Position numbers and translations under genes: made by a program. Below the pieces are notes generated by a model that was given only the letters and a program-made list of their open reading frames with translations, had not been told where the DNA came from and searched no databases. DNA of 36,564 nucleotides from Melioribacteraceae bacterium (GTDB lineage Bacteria; Bacteroidota; Ignavibacteria; Ignavibacteriales; Melioribacteraceae), in NCBI GenBank assembly GCA_022181065.1, contig BQMY01000133.1:1-36564 (forward strand), in the 5' to 3' direction. Below, in pieces: positions 26,071 through 35,661 of this stretch. The number at the start of each line of letters is the position of its first letter. Position 1 is the first letter of the stretch.

Positions 26071-27285
26071 CTACCCCTTGAAATTCCTTTCTAATCGTGT
26101 TTCCAAATCAAGTTTATAATTTTCGAAACGTTCCTTGATCTCTTCAAAAGAGTCTCCGCCAAACTTTTGTATTACAAAACCTGCTATTGACCAAGCCAAC
26201 ATCGACTCCATTATTACAGCACATGCGGGTACTGCAACAAAATCGCTCCTCTCTCTTCTTGCTTCGATCTCGTTCATGGTTGCCAGGTCAACGGTTCCTA
26301 TCGGAGACATAAGTGTAGCGATCGGTTTCATAGCTGCCCGGACAATAATAGGTAATCCTGTTGAGATACCACCTTCTATTCCTCCGGCTCTGTTTGATTT
26401 CCTGCTAAACATTTTGCCATCTTTTATTATTTCGTCGTGTGATTCTGATCCGAAAATTTCCGCGGATAAAAACCCGCTACCTATTTCCACACCTTTGATA
26501 GCATTAATCGACATAATTGATGCCGCAATTTCGGTATCCATTTTTGTATCGTAATGCACAAATGAGCCAAGACCCGCAGGTACTCCGGTCGCAAATGCTA
26601 CCATCGTCCCGCCGAGGGTATCACCATTCTTCTTTGCAACTTTGATTTTTTCTACAATTTTTTCTTCCTGAGTCTGTTCAAGCACCCTGACTTTACTTTT
26701 ATCAGCTTTATACGCTATTTCAACCGCGTTCAAATCTTCAGGAATATCATTATCTAATAACTGATGATAAAATGAGTTCTCGGGGTATATTCCACCAATA
26801 CTTTCAACATAACTCCCAACATAAATACCTAAATTTTCTAACATTTTGCGAGGGACTGAACATGCTGCGACTCTTGCGGCTGTTTCACGCGCGCTCGAAC
26901 GTTCAATTGAATTTCGTATATCTTCAAGATTATATTTTGTAGCCCCAACAAGATCGGCATGCCCAGGTCTCGGAATTGTAATTTTCTCGATATCTTTCGG
27001 CATGTCACTCTCCGGAGACATCTTGTCTGTCCAGTTTTCCCAGTCCCTGTTCTGTATATACATCGATACCGGTGAGCCCAGCGTTTTTTTGAATCTGATA
27101 CCACCAGTAATCTCGGCTTTATCAGTTTCAATTTTCATTCTGCCGCCACGACCATAACCAAGTTGTCGTCTGGCAAGATGCGAATTTATATACTCATTTG
27201 GTATTTCTACATTAGAGGGCATCCCCTCAACAATCGCTGTCAAACCTTTTCCGTGCGATTCACCGGCTGTCAAAAATCTAATCAT
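26071..27285 (-). CDS. aroC: Chorismate synthase
   Basis: The 404-residue enzyme removes phosphate from EPSP to form chorismate, the last shared step of aromatic amino acid synthesis, using reduced FMN. Signatures are GESHGKGL (residues 8-15), the RRQLGYGRGGRMKIE stretch (about 40-54), RPGHADL (about 100-106) with the conserved His, and SSARETAARVAA (about 124-135). The C-terminal GGIEGGISTG segment is also present. The length is that of the longer class of AroC. A 142-bp non-coding gap upstream should hold its promoter. I saw no clear element there beyond an AT-rich 5-bp hairpin. Confidence 0.96.
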   Translation of the reverse strand: MIRFLTAGESHGKGLTAIVEGMPSNVEIPNEYINSHLARRQLGYGRGGRMKIETDKAEITGGIRFKKTLGSPVSMYIQNRDWENWTDKMSPESDMPKDIEKITIPRPGHADLVGATKYNLEDIRNSIERSSARETAARVAACSVPRKMLENLGIYVGSYVESIGGIYPENSFYHQLLDNDIPEDLNAVEIAYKADKSKVRVLEQTQEEKIVEKIKVAKKNGDTLGGTMVAFATGVPAGLGSFVHYDTKMDTEIAASIMSINAIKGVEIGSGFLSAEIFGSESHDEIIKDGKMFSRKSNRAGGIEGGISTGLPIIVRAAMKPIATLMSPIGTVDLATMNEIEARRERSDFVAVPACAVIMESMLAWSIAGFVIQKFGGDSFEEIKERFENYKLDLETRLERNFKG

Positions 27286-27426
27286 AATTCCGGGATATTA
27301 TTAAATAAAAAGGACTATTCCTGCATTTTTAACCGCTGAATATACAAGTTTTTTTCTTGTTAATCTATTCAATACCACGATTAAATTTTTATGCCTGAAT
27401 AGCCCCTGAATAAAATTGGCTAATTA

Positions 27427-28926
27427 TTAATCTGGAACATCAATTCCGACAAATCTGGTAGCTCCCTGTGAATCCATTACTTTCAGCAGAACAGCTTCAC
27501 CTTTATTACCTTCAATTATTTCTTCGAACATATCTACCGAGGTTACACTTTCCTTATTTGCTTCAATAACCACGAGTCCCTTGAATAATCGCTGATTAAA
27601 CGCCTTACTGAAATTCTCTACATCAGTTATTATAACGCCATTCTCAGTATCATACTTGGCGAGTTCGGCTTTTGTCATATCTTTAACTGTAAATCCGATA
27701 TCCTCAAAACTAAGCTCACGGAACTCAACTTTAGCCGGCTCTTTTTTCTCCTCTTTCTTTGTCACAGGTTCGGCGGCTTTATCTCCATCAGGTGCTTTCA
27801 GAGTAACCTGACTAATAACCTCTTCTCCATCCCTGTAAAGAAGCAGGTCAACTGAGGTGCCTGCGCGCTGACGGGCAACATAACTTTGAAGTTCATTCGG
27901 TGCGTTAACTTCTTTATCATCTATCTTCAGAATGATATCTCCCGGCTGTACATCAGCGTTCTGGGCAGCTCCATCAGGTACAAGCTCTTGAACCATCACA
28001 CCACGAGGTTTATCAAGTCCAACCGCTTTTGCTGTAGTAGCATCAACTTCCGAAATTGTAACACCGATATATCCTCGCTGAATCGTACCATAGGCAATCA
28101 AATCTTCAGCAACAGATCTCGCTAGATTTATCGGAATCGCAAAACCGTATCCAATATAACTTCCTGACATTCCGTTCGTTGCAATAGCTGTGTTTATGCC
28201 AATTACAGCACCATCCAGGTTCACAAGCGCACCACCCGAATTACCGGGGTTAATCGCGGCGTCTGTTTGAATAAAATACTCGACACCGGCTCTGTCATCA
28301 ATTATCTGCAAGCTTCTCCCCTTTGCGCTAACAATACCGGCGGTAACAGTTGACGCGAGTGATAAAGGGTTACCAATAGCCATTACCCACTCGCCAACAT
28401 TTATCTGATCGGAATCACCGAGGTATGCTTCCGGCAAATTATCAGCTTCAATTTTTATCACTGCCAGATCAGTTAGCGGATCAGTACCAACGACGGTAGC
28501 GTCATAATAGTTTTTATCATGCAATTTAACTTCTACCGAGTTCGCGTCTTCAACAACATGATTATTTGTCAATATATAACCGTCATCCGAGATAATAACC
28601 CCGCTACCGCCACTTTGCTGATTACGTGGAATATCTTCTCTGAACGGGAAGAAAAATCTGAATTTATCATCCATGCTGTTTTTGGGGCTCGAAACTACTC
28701 TGATTTGTACAATAGAAGGTGTAACCGTTTCCGCAACCTGAACAAACGCGTTATTGAATGATCTTAAATCTACCTGATTAACATTAACAGGTGATGATTT
28801 GGAACCCAACTGTACTTCTGCCAGACTTGGTCTAACCCATCCAAAACTGGAAACCAATACGGCGCCAAAAACGAAACCAACAAATAAAATTGTTAGCGTG
28901 CTCATCAAACCTTTGTTTTTCATCAC
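27427..28926 (-). CDS. Do/DegQ-family periplasmic serine protease
   Basis: The 499-residue HtrA-type protease/chaperone has an N-terminal membrane/signal segment (about 8-28). A trypsin-like domain follows with the triad His123 (NNHVVED), Asp153 (DPLTDLAVIKI) and Ser230 (INPGNSGG). PDZ1 lies at about 272-372, then a charged, Lys/Glu-rich linker (about 378-397), then a divergent PDZ2 (about 405-499). It degrades or refolds damaged envelope proteins. The N-terminal segment lacks a clear cleavage site, so the protein may remain membrane-anchored like DegS. It follows recO by 12 bp at the end of a five-gene same-strand run. Confidence 0.92.
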   Translation of the reverse strand: MMKNKGLMSTLTILFVGFVFGAVLVSSFGWVRPSLAEVQLGSKSSPVNVNQVDLRSFNNAFVQVAETVTPSIVQIRVVSSPKNSMDDKFRFFFPFREDIPRNQQSGGSGVIISDDGYILTNNHVVEDANSVEVKLHDKNYYDATVVGTDPLTDLAVIKIEADNLPEAYLGDSDQINVGEWVMAIGNPLSLASTVTAGIVSAKGRSLQIIDDRAGVEYFIQTDAAINPGNSGGALVNLDGAVIGINTAIATNGMSGSYIGYGFAIPINLARSVAEDLIAYGTIQRGYIGVTISEVDATTAKAVGLDKPRGVMVQELVPDGAAQNADVQPGDIILKIDDKEVNAPNELQSYVARQRAGTSVDLLLYRDGEEVISQVTLKAPDGDKAAEPVTKKEEKKEPAKVEFRELSFEDIGFTVKDMTKAELAKYDTENGVIITDVENFSKAFNQRLFKGLVVIEANKESVTSVDMFEEIIEGNKGEAVLLKVMDSQGATRFVGIDVPD

Positions 28927-28938
28927 TATTCTCCTGGT

Positions 28939-29679
28939 CTAAAATAAACTTAATGTTTTTAGTCCCTTAAAATCCGGATTATGGAACATCAAATATCTTT
29001 CGAATAATTTAATCGACTTTTTGATTAAGTTTTGGTCAAATTTATTCGAATCACAATTTTTGATGTTTAGACAAAGTATCAGATTAAAAAGTTCCTCATC
29101 CATTTTTTCAAAGTAAGAATGATCTTTTCCACATTCTGAACAGTAAAAACCTGTGTGATAATTAAGATAAACAAATTTGCTATCAGACAGTTTTTTTCTG
29201 CAATCAATGCACTGCTCGAGGGGTAATTGATATCCTGATTCCTCTATAAAAAAAAGCAAGTACTTTGCGAACCGAAACTCAAAATCATCCGGTCTCTTAT
29301 CAAACAACTCAAGTATTTTTATCGTTCCTCGGTATAATCGCTCATTAAGTTCATGATCGAGAACCAGTTTTTCTATGAGTTCGAGTACTGCCGATGCATA
29401 TGTTACAAGCTCAAAGTTACTTTTGATATATGAGAAGTGGTTTAAAAGCTCTGCCTGGGTTATTAGTTGTATTTCCCTGTTCTCTTTATTGTAAAAAACG
29501 AGATCTGCCCGGTTCATAACATCAAGAATTGACCCGATTTTTGATTTGGAAGATTTTGCCCCTTTTACTATTCCGCTGAACTTCCCAAAATCTTTCGAAT
29601 AAACGGTGATTATTCTGCTTGAATCACCATGATCCAGTCGTTTTATTACAATACCTTCGGTTTTTACGATCTCGGGCAT
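28939..29679 (-). CDS. recO: DNA repair protein RecO
   Basis: The 246-residue protein mediates RecA loading with RecR during recombinational repair. It has the N-terminal OB-fold with the opening EGIVIKRLDHGDSSRIITVYS (about residues 8-28), a helical middle, and a four-cysteine zinc motif (Cys157, Cys160, Cys180, Cys183). Its ATG lies 2 bp after the mtnA stop, and degQ follows 12 bp later. The neighbours have no clear functional link to it. Confidence 0.93.
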   Translation of the reverse strand: MPEIVKTEGIVIKRLDHGDSSRIITVYSKDFGKFSGIVKGAKSSKSKIGSILDVMNRADLVFYNKENREIQLITQAELLNHFSYIKSNFELVTYASAVLELIEKLVLDHELNERLYRGTIKILELFDKRPDDFEFRFAKYLLFFIEESGYQLPLEQCIDCRKKLSDSKFVYLNYHTGFYCSECGKDHSYFEKMDEELFNLILCLNIKNCDSNKFDQNLIKKSIKLFERYLMFHNPDFKGLKTLSLF

Positions 29680-29681
29680 GC

Positions 29682-30683
29682 TTAAAAGTTATATGGTTTT
29701 CTATAAACTTTTTTATCGGTTATAATTCCGCTGATCAACTCGGATGGCGTTATATCAAACGCAGGTGACAGTACATCGTAATTATCGCGCGTTACCTGAG
29801 TGCCGGAGATCTGTCTAACTTCATCACCTGAGCGGAATTCAATTTTGATCTCTTTCCCCGAAGAGATATTGCGGTCGATAGTGGTTTCCGGAGCTGCTAT
29901 ATAAAACGGTATGCTATGATACTGACACATTATAGCTAGCTGATATGTACCTATCTTATTGGCTGAATCACCATTTGAGGCAATTCGGTCAGCACCGGTG
30001 ATAACAAGATCAACTTTTCCTTCCCGCATCAGGTATCCCGCCGCACCATCAGGATTTATAGCAAATGGAATTCCTGCTTTGTCAAGTTCAAAGGCTGTTA
30101 ATCTGCTACCCTGCAAAAGGGGTCTTGTCTCATCGGCATGTACAAACTTCACCAATCCATTATCAAAAGCGTTTTTAATCACATAAAAAGCCGTTCCACC
30201 ACCACCCGTTGCCAACTGGCCGGTATTGCAGTGGGTTAACACATTTTTAGGAGAATCGAAAATTTCCAGTCCGTTCGCTGCCATATTCTCGCATAACTCA
30301 ATATCTTCATTATGAATGTCCACAGCTTTCTTAATGAGAATTTGGTAAAGATCAGATGAAGAAGTATTTTCATCAAATGATTTTTTCATTTCGTCAAGCG
30401 CATAAAAAAGATTGACCGCGGTTGGACGCGTTGAAGCGAGTCTGTTAAACAGAGCGTGAAAACGTTCTTCAACATCACCGGTAAAATTCTTAAAACCTAT
30501 CGCAAGTCCATAACCGGCAGCAACCCCGATTGCCGGGGCACCTCGAACTTCCAGTCTTTCAATTGCAACTGCTATTCGTTCAGGGTCATCAGTAATAATA
30601 TACTCCTCAACCAGAGGAAGCTTGGTCTGGTCAAGGATATGTAATTTATCCCCAACAAGTTTGAGTGTAAAAAATTCTGACAT
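29682..30683 (-). CDS. mtnA: Methylthioribose-1-phosphate isomerase (MtnA/eIF2B family)
   Basis: Starting at the ATG at 30683, one base after the preceding stop, gives 333 residues. An upstream TTG at 30716 lies inside the kinase gene and is rejected. The enzyme isomerises an aldose-1-phosphate to its ketose. For MtnA this is methylthioribose-1-phosphate to methylthioribulose-1-phosphate in methionine salvage. Visible features are VRGAPAIG (about 47-54), catalytic Cys152 in THCNTGQLAT, DETRPLLQGSRLTA, catalytic Asp232 in TGADRIASNGD, and NKIGTYQLA. The preceding PfkB-family kinase may supply a sugar-1-phosphate. The related ribose-1,5-bisphosphate isomerase is an alternative, but the fit to MtnA is better. 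Confidence 0.9.
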   Translation of the reverse strand: MSEFFTLKLVGDKLHILDQTKLPLVEEYIITDDPERIAVAIERLEVRGAPAIGVAAGYGLAIGFKNFTGDVEERFHALFNRLASTRPTAVNLFYALDEMKKSFDENTSSSDLYQILIKKAVDIHNEDIELCENMAANGLEIFDSPKNVLTHCNTGQLATGGGGTAFYVIKNAFDNGLVKFVHADETRPLLQGSRLTAFELDKAGIPFAINPDGAAGYLMREGKVDLVITGADRIASNGDSANKIGTYQLAIMCQYHSIPFYIAAPETTIDRNISSGKEIKIEFRSGDEVRQISGTQVTRDNYDVLSPAFDITPSELISGIITDKKVYRKPYNF

Positions 30684-30684
30684 A

Positions 30685-31590
30685 TTAAAACTGTGCCATT
30701 TTTTTGAATGCCTCAAATCTCTCGTTAATTTTTCCTTCGGTTAAATCCTCAATACCGCCTGTACTGAATTGCTCAACGCTAAATGATGCCAGTACACTTC
30801 CATACACAACGGCTGTTTTCATATTCTCGTAAGTAATATCACCTGTTTTGAGGAGATATCCGGCGAAACCACCTGCAAACGTATCACCCGCACCTGTGGG
30901 ATCGTGCAATTCTTCTATAGGAAATGCCGGCGCGGAGAAAATATCTTCATTATGGAATAACATTGCGCCATGCTCACCTTTTTTGATTATCAGGTACTTC
31001 GGACCTGTTTTAAGGATCATTTTGGCAGCTTTAATAAGATTATTCTCATCGGCGAGCATTTTTGCTTCTGAATCGTTTATGATCAGCACATCAATTTTAT
31101 TTATTACTTCCTTGAGCTCCTGATTACGGATATTGATCCACAAATTCATTGTATCGCAGATAACCAATTCAGGATTTTCTATCTGTTCCAAAACATTTAA
31201 CTGTAGAACCGGGTCTATGTTACCCAACAAAACGACCTTGCTTTTTTTCTGTGATTCAGGGATTACAGGATTAAAATTCTCAAATACATTCAGATCTGTG
31301 TAATTTGTATCGCGGTCGATAAAGTTTTCGAGATATACTCCACCCCACCGGAATGTTTTACCCCCCTTAATTATCTGCAATCCTTCAAGATTGATATCAT
31401 ATTTATTGAATAAATCTATATGTTCCTTTGGAAAATCTTCGCCAACAACACCAACCATGTGGATAGGTTTAGTAAAGTATGAAGCGGCAATTGAAATAAA
31501 AGTATTCGAACCTCCCAAAGCTCCTTCAACTTTTGCTTTCGGGGTTTCAACATCATCAAGCGCGATAGAACCTACAACAAGTAAACTCAA
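30685..31590 (-). CDS. PfkB-family sugar/nucleoside kinase
   Basis: This 301-residue ribokinase-fold enzyme has the N-terminal GALGGSNTFISIAASYF substrate segment (about residues 23-39), the internal NDSEAKML motif (172-179), and the C-terminal PfkB signature DPTGAGDTF (230-238, catalytic Asp236) followed by AGGFAGYL. Members phosphorylate ribose, adenosine, fructose and related compounds. It is followed one base later by mtnA, so a linked role on 5-methylthioribose, 5-deoxyribose, ribose-1-phosphate or nucleosides is likely. The exact substrate cannot be read. Neither mtnP/mtnN nor the later salvage genes appear in the window. Confidence 0.85.
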   Translation of the reverse strand: MSLLVVGSIALDDVETPKAKVEGALGGSNTFISIAASYFTKPIHMVGVVGEDFPKEHIDLFNKYDINLEGLQIIKGGKTFRWGGVYLENFIDRDTNYTDLNVFENFNPVIPESQKKSKVVLLGNIDPVLQLNVLEQIENPELVICDTMNLWINIRNQELKEVINKIDVLIINDSEAKMLADENNLIKAAKMILKTGPKYLIIKKGEHGAMLFHNEDIFSAPAFPIEELHDPTGAGDTFAGGFAGYLLKTGDITYENMKTAVVYGSVLASFSVEQFSTGGIEDLTEGKINERFEAFKKMAQF

Positions 31591-31652
31591 AGTAATCTCC
31601 TTAAAATAATTTAATCACAACATGTAAAGTTCGTTAAAATAACGGATAAAAT

Positions 31653-32111
31653 CTATATTTTGATTTTTACGAACTCCAGCAGCGATTTTTCGTTTGTAAA
31701 ATATTCATAAATCGTGTCAACCGATTTCCGCTGTCCCTGCCACGCCAGAAGTTTTTTTGCGGTATCCCGATCAACCCATTTATACTCGGAATGTTCATCC
31801 GAAAGTTTAATTTCCTCACTTTGAACAACCGCTACAAATACCGGGACCATACAAACGTGATCTTTGGTCGGTGAATAAAATGAGTTCATGTGTGGAACAA
31901 TATACATTTCGGAACAGGATAACCCCGTTTCTTCCTTAATTTCACGCAAAGCGGTTTCGTAACCTTTTTCGCCATCTTCAACTGAGCCGGTCACCATTTG
32001 CCACACACCGGCAAAGATTTCATCTTCTGCCCGCTTCAACAAAAGAAATTTTATTCCTTGATCTGTAATATTTACTATGTGCGCTTCGATCAGATATGAT
32101 AGAACTTCCAT
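31653..32111 (-). CDS. Nudix hydrolase
   Basis: With the ATG at 32111 the product is 152 residues, preceded by a perfect AGGGAG 3 nt away that overlaps the stop codon of the large outer-membrane gene. A TTG-type extension into that gene is not needed. The Nudix box GSVEDGE...REIKEETGL (G-x5-E-x7-REUxEExGU) is complete. Family members hydrolyse nucleoside diphosphate derivatives. Resemblance is closest to the dATP/dihydroneopterin triphosphate pyrophosphohydrolase (NudB) type by length and by the QMVTGSVE opening. The substrate is not certain. Confidence 0.86.
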   Translation of the reverse strand: MEVLSYLIEAHIVNITDQGIKFLLLKRAEDEIFAGVWQMVTGSVEDGEKGYETALREIKEETGLSCSEMYIVPHMNSFYSPTKDHVCMVPVFVAVVQSEEIKLSDEHSEYKWVDRDTAKKLLAWQGQRKSVDTIYEYFTNEKSLLEFVKIKI

Positions 32112-32118
32112 AAACTCC

Positions 32119-35100
32119 CTAAAAATATGCTCGTGCTTCTGCTTTAAATGTATGTATAAGTTTGCTGCCTGCCGGTGCCCTTCCATCGTAAGTCAATGAT
32201 GTCTGCAAGTTTGAGGCAACACGATAATCAAAATTTAGTCTTAAATAATAGTTTTTCCCAATGTAGTTCCCTCTCGTGATTTCAAAAGGAATTACGTTAT
32301 TTTCGGTATTGGCCGATATTTCAGTTCTTTCCGCTTCAAATCTTATGCGACCTTTACCGGCGAAAGAAAGATTTACTCTTAATATCTGAGTATTATTGTC
32401 AATTATGGTCGGAGTTACAGGATAAAAATCTTCCTGTCTTCCTGCTTTCACAACAAAACCGACTTCAAGGATATTTATCGGACGATAGGAAAAATCAGTC
32501 GAGATTTCATTACCGTCAACTGTTCTTGCGCGACCTGAGCTTGCGGGTGCTGTTACATTATCGATAGTGCTGGTAAATTCTGTCTGGTTTGTAATCTCTT
32601 TAACAAAACGATATTTCACTCTTACAGCATGTTCCTTGTAAAATCCTTTTTCCAGCCCCACACTATATTGATTAAGATTCTTTCTTTGAGTAAACCGGTA
32701 TCTTATAGAAAATTCGCTGCTGGTGCGGAACAAATACAAGTCATTCTGGAATGTATTTGAACCCCGCACCGTATTCGAATCACTGAGAAAATATTTAAGA
32801 TTCATCAGATATATTTTTTTTGTGTCGGTTTCCCTGCTTTTTTCTTCGATTCTCCAGTAGGTGTCGGTAGAAACCGGCGATAGTAATTTTCCGACAAAAG
32901 ATTTATCACCGAGCAATTTATCAAAACTGATATTCCAGCGGGTATTGGCTTTAAAATCGACTACCGGGAATAATTCATCTGTCGGAAGTGTTGTCTGTAT
33001 AAAATTCCCATCAAAGTTTGTCTGCTGAAATTCATTTTCATCAGCAACCCCATTGTTATTCAGGTCGCCAATGTAAAGATAGTTGCCTTGTCCCTGAGGA
33101 ACTCTTATAAAAACTTTTTCCAGTCTGGCAGCCCGCTGTGAAGTGGTTTCGTAGAATATTTCGCCGTTGATCGCTCTTTTCAGAAATTGTAGTTTGTTCT
33201 GGGTTCTGATAAGCACGGTTTCACTATTCAGGTTGCCAAGCGCCTTAAATTTTTCGGTATATTTTTTATCCCGAAGAGAGACTGATAGAGATGAACGCAC
33301 TTCCCTTATACCACTATATTGGAGAGTATAATTCTGAGTAATTGCCTCCGATTCTTTTTGCAAAATACCGTTTAATGGTGTTTGTTCAATTCTATTAGAG
33401 TACCTTATTCCAAACGTAAAACCATGTAACGAGTTAATGTTGAGATAAGGCCCGACCTCACTAAATTGAAGGGAGCTAATAAGTAGAGAATCACTATTCG
33501 GTTTTGTCTCTTTTTTATCTTCACAGTCAAAATCCACACCCGGTGTAAAATAACCAATTACGTAACCGATATTACCTGACTGTCTGTTCCAGTTACTTTT
33601 TCTGATACTCGATTTACTCTCTACATAATCAAATTTGTACTCGCCGCTAACTCCTTCGGTTTTCTGATAACTTACATTTGACAAATAGCGGTTAGATGTA
33701 AATCCTGTTCCTTTTTTCAAATAACCATACTTACCGTAAACATTTAGTTTATCTATCGGGTTTAACCTTATCTCAGCCTCCCTGAGAACTTCATCACCTG
33801 AAACCGAATTGTCAGTATTATAATCTCTGTCAAATTCCACTTCATTAAATCTGTCGAGAGAAGAATATCTGGCTTCCACAAGTCTATCTCGCAATTTAAA
33901 TCCCACTTTTCCAATTGAATTCCCGAATAATGTGATCTCTTTTGGCTTCATGTTTATGGCAATATTCCTGGCAAGACCGTTATTATCTTCATCATCTTTT
34001 TCCGAAATTGAGTTCCTGTCATATATAGAACCGGCAATTTCAGCGCTTAGAAGGATGTCCCTGAATGGTTCTGCCTCAACACGTATAACACCATTTTGTT
34101 TCAGTTCCGGCAATGGTAAAAGCCTGACCGGCAGATAATCGCCGTTTCCAATTCCTGCAAACCTGAAATTACCAACGCTAACGCGTTCATAATCACCAGA
34201 GTTAGTCCCCACAAAACTAAAATCAACTATATATATCGCCTCCGGATCCCCCGGTGTGTATTTATATAACTCATACGGTTCACCATTAAAAACAGTGTCA
34301 ATCCTGGAATAAATTCCGACGTTATTTCCCAGCGAATCAACTCCGCCTAACGATACCCCGTTCGTTGCGGCGGCCACTCTGTCATCCCCTGCCTGCTCCA
34401 ATACATCATAATCATCATCGGAAAGGATAAAATCAACCGGATTTCTTTCATCATCACCTTCACGGGCGTAAGTAAAACTAATTTTTAATCGGTCATCCCA
34501 AAATCCTGTAGATACGTTCCCTCCAAAAAAATTACGGGTGTACTTGCGGTCAGTATATTCAAATTCAATTGTAATTCTGCTGGCGGATGTGATCAATCTG
34601 TTGGCAGTAAAGGTAACTTCTGCGTTTGCGTATTCAATTATATAGTCGTTGTTTTCTCCTCGCTGCATCTCCGCGCCATCCAGGTAAACTCTTTCACTTC
34701 CGGCGATAATTATAATCTCTTTTTCACCATTTGCGCCTGTGATTCTGTAGGGTCCCTGAACACCATCACGACCGTTAAAACTATTTGAATTATATTTTCC
34801 TCGAGAAGCCGCGACTGAAGTCATGAGCCGATTATTCTCGTAAAAGAACTCCCCTTTCAAACCCTGGAGTTTTCGCTGTAATTTGCCGAACTCTCCATGA
34901 TTTTCGTTTAGCTCGTAATCCCCGAATGTTCCTATTGCATTGGGATGTCGTATCTCAATGAAAACTTTATCCAGTTCTTCAAGTCGTTCCGTGTTTCCTT
35001 CCGGCTGGATGGGTGTATTTTCATCTGTAAGGGCAGCTACGATTTCAATATTGTCACTAAGCTGACCCGAAAGCTGCAACCTCAAACCGCTATTAAGAGT

Positions 35101-35580
35101 GAAATCTTTCGTCGTTCCCACCGTGAATCCCCGAACAATTGTTCCGCTTTTTTGAAGTTTACTCCCGAATATATCATCAGAGGAATATTGCGAGTACGAT
35201 TCCCTGATTACAGAAATGGATAAACCGGTCTCCTCGTTATATTGCGTGACAAGCTCACGTTTTCTGATCACTTTTGTGAGTCCGAGTTTGAGGGTTTGAT
35301 ATTTTGCGACAAGAGTATCAAAAATTGAATATTTCACATCTTCTGACAAAGCGAAATATCCTTCATCACCAAATAGCTCATAAGCTGAGGAATTTAATAC
35401 GCTATCATTTAATGATAGTTCAAATGTTGCCGGGAGATAATTTGTCGCTGAAAGAAAGTATCTGTTTTTAAGGTCAACTTTAAAGGAATCAGTAACCGTA
35501 GTTATATTTGTGTAACCTTGCGAAAATACAAGTGCATTAAAGAATAACAGGATAAAAACAATTTTTCCGGAGGTGTTCAA
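32119..35580 (-). CDS. Large beta-rich outer-membrane protein, uncharacterised
   Basis: The 1153-residue protein has a signal peptide (about residues 1-20, ending LVFSQ). The rest alternates short aromatic- and arginine-rich strands with acidic turns. Sub-blocks are: SGTIVRGFTVGTTKDF (about 145-160); a stretch on modelling-like terms FIEIRHPNAIGTFGDYEL; QGLKGEFFYENNRL with a following SVAASRGKY; a sheet-like SERVYLDGAEMQRG block; and a late Ca-loop-like GDLNNNGVADENEFQ. It closes with a barrel-like C-terminus. The strand-loop layout with 'LQGLKGEF' resembles parts of the T9SS translocon protein SprA, but at half its length, so this is only a distant suggestion. I do not recognise the family. 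The ATG is well defined and the Nudix gene follows at once. Confidence 0.7.
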   Translation of the reverse strand: MNTSGKIVFILLFFNALVFSQGYTNITTVTDSFKVDLKNRYFLSATNYLPATFELSLNDSVLNSSAYELFGDEGYFALSEDVKYSIFDTLVAKYQTLKLGLTKVIRKRELVTQYNEETGLSISVIRESYSQYSSDDIFGSKLQKSGTIVRGFTVGTTKDFTLNSGLRLQLSGQLSDNIEIVAALTDENTPIQPEGNTERLEELDKVFIEIRHPNAIGTFGDYELNENHGEFGKLQRKLQGLKGEFFYENNRLMTSVAASRGKYNSNSFNGRDGVQGPYRITGANGEKEIIIIAGSERVYLDGAEMQRGENNDYIIEYANAEVTFTANRLITSASRITIEFEYTDRKYTRNFFGGNVSTGFWDDRLKISFTYAREGDDERNPVDFILSDDDYDVLEQAGDDRVAAATNGVSLGGVDSLGNNVGIYSRIDTVFNGEPYELYKYTPGDPEAIYIVDFSFVGTNSGDYERVSVGNFRFAGIGNGDYLPVRLLPLPELKQNGVIRVEAEPFRDILLSAEIAGSIYDRNSISEKDDEDNNGLARNIAINMKPKEITLFGNSIGKVGFKLRDRLVEARYSSLDRFNEVEFDRDYNTDNSVSGDEVLREAEIRLNPIDKLNVYGKYGYLKKGTGFTSNRYLSNVSYQKTEGVSGEYKFDYVESKSSIRKSNWNRQSGNIGYVIGYFTPGVDFDCEDKKETKPNSDSLLISSLQFSEVGPYLNINSLHGFTFGIRYSNRIEQTPLNGILQKESEAITQNYTLQYSGIREVRSSLSVSLRDKKYTEKFKALGNLNSETVLIRTQNKLQFLKRAINGEIFYETTSQRAARLEKVFIRVPQGQGNYLYIGDLNNNGVADENEFQQTNFDGNFIQTTLPTDELFPVVDFKANTRWNISFDKLLGDKSFVGKLLSPVSTDTYWRIEEKSRETDTKKIYLMNLKYFLSDSNTVRGSNTFQNDLYLFRTSSEFSIRYRFTQRKNLNQYSVGLEKGFYKEHAVRVKYRFVKEITNQTEFTSTIDNVTAPASSGRARTVDGNEISTDFSYRPINILEVGFVVKAGRQEDFYPVTPTIIDNNTQILRVNLSFAGKGRIRFEAERTEISANTENNVIPFEITRGNYIGKNYYLRLNFDYRVASNLQTSLTYDGRAPAGSKLIHTFKAEARAYF

Positions 35581-35661
35581 ACAGCCTTACAGGTAATTTT
35601 TAGTTGAATAAAATCTAAAGTTAAGATTCTATTCTTTCAAGGTCAAAATTGAAGTTGAAAA

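Noticed and set aside
26135-26554. 139-codon + strand frame inside aroC
   Set aside because: AroC is unambiguous in the opposite strand. The frame is an antisense artefact of its codon use.
27386-27412. Short direct repeat CCTGAATA in the gap before the aroC promoter region
   Set aside because: Two 8-bp copies could arise by chance in AT-rich DNA and show no target-site duplication or mobile element.
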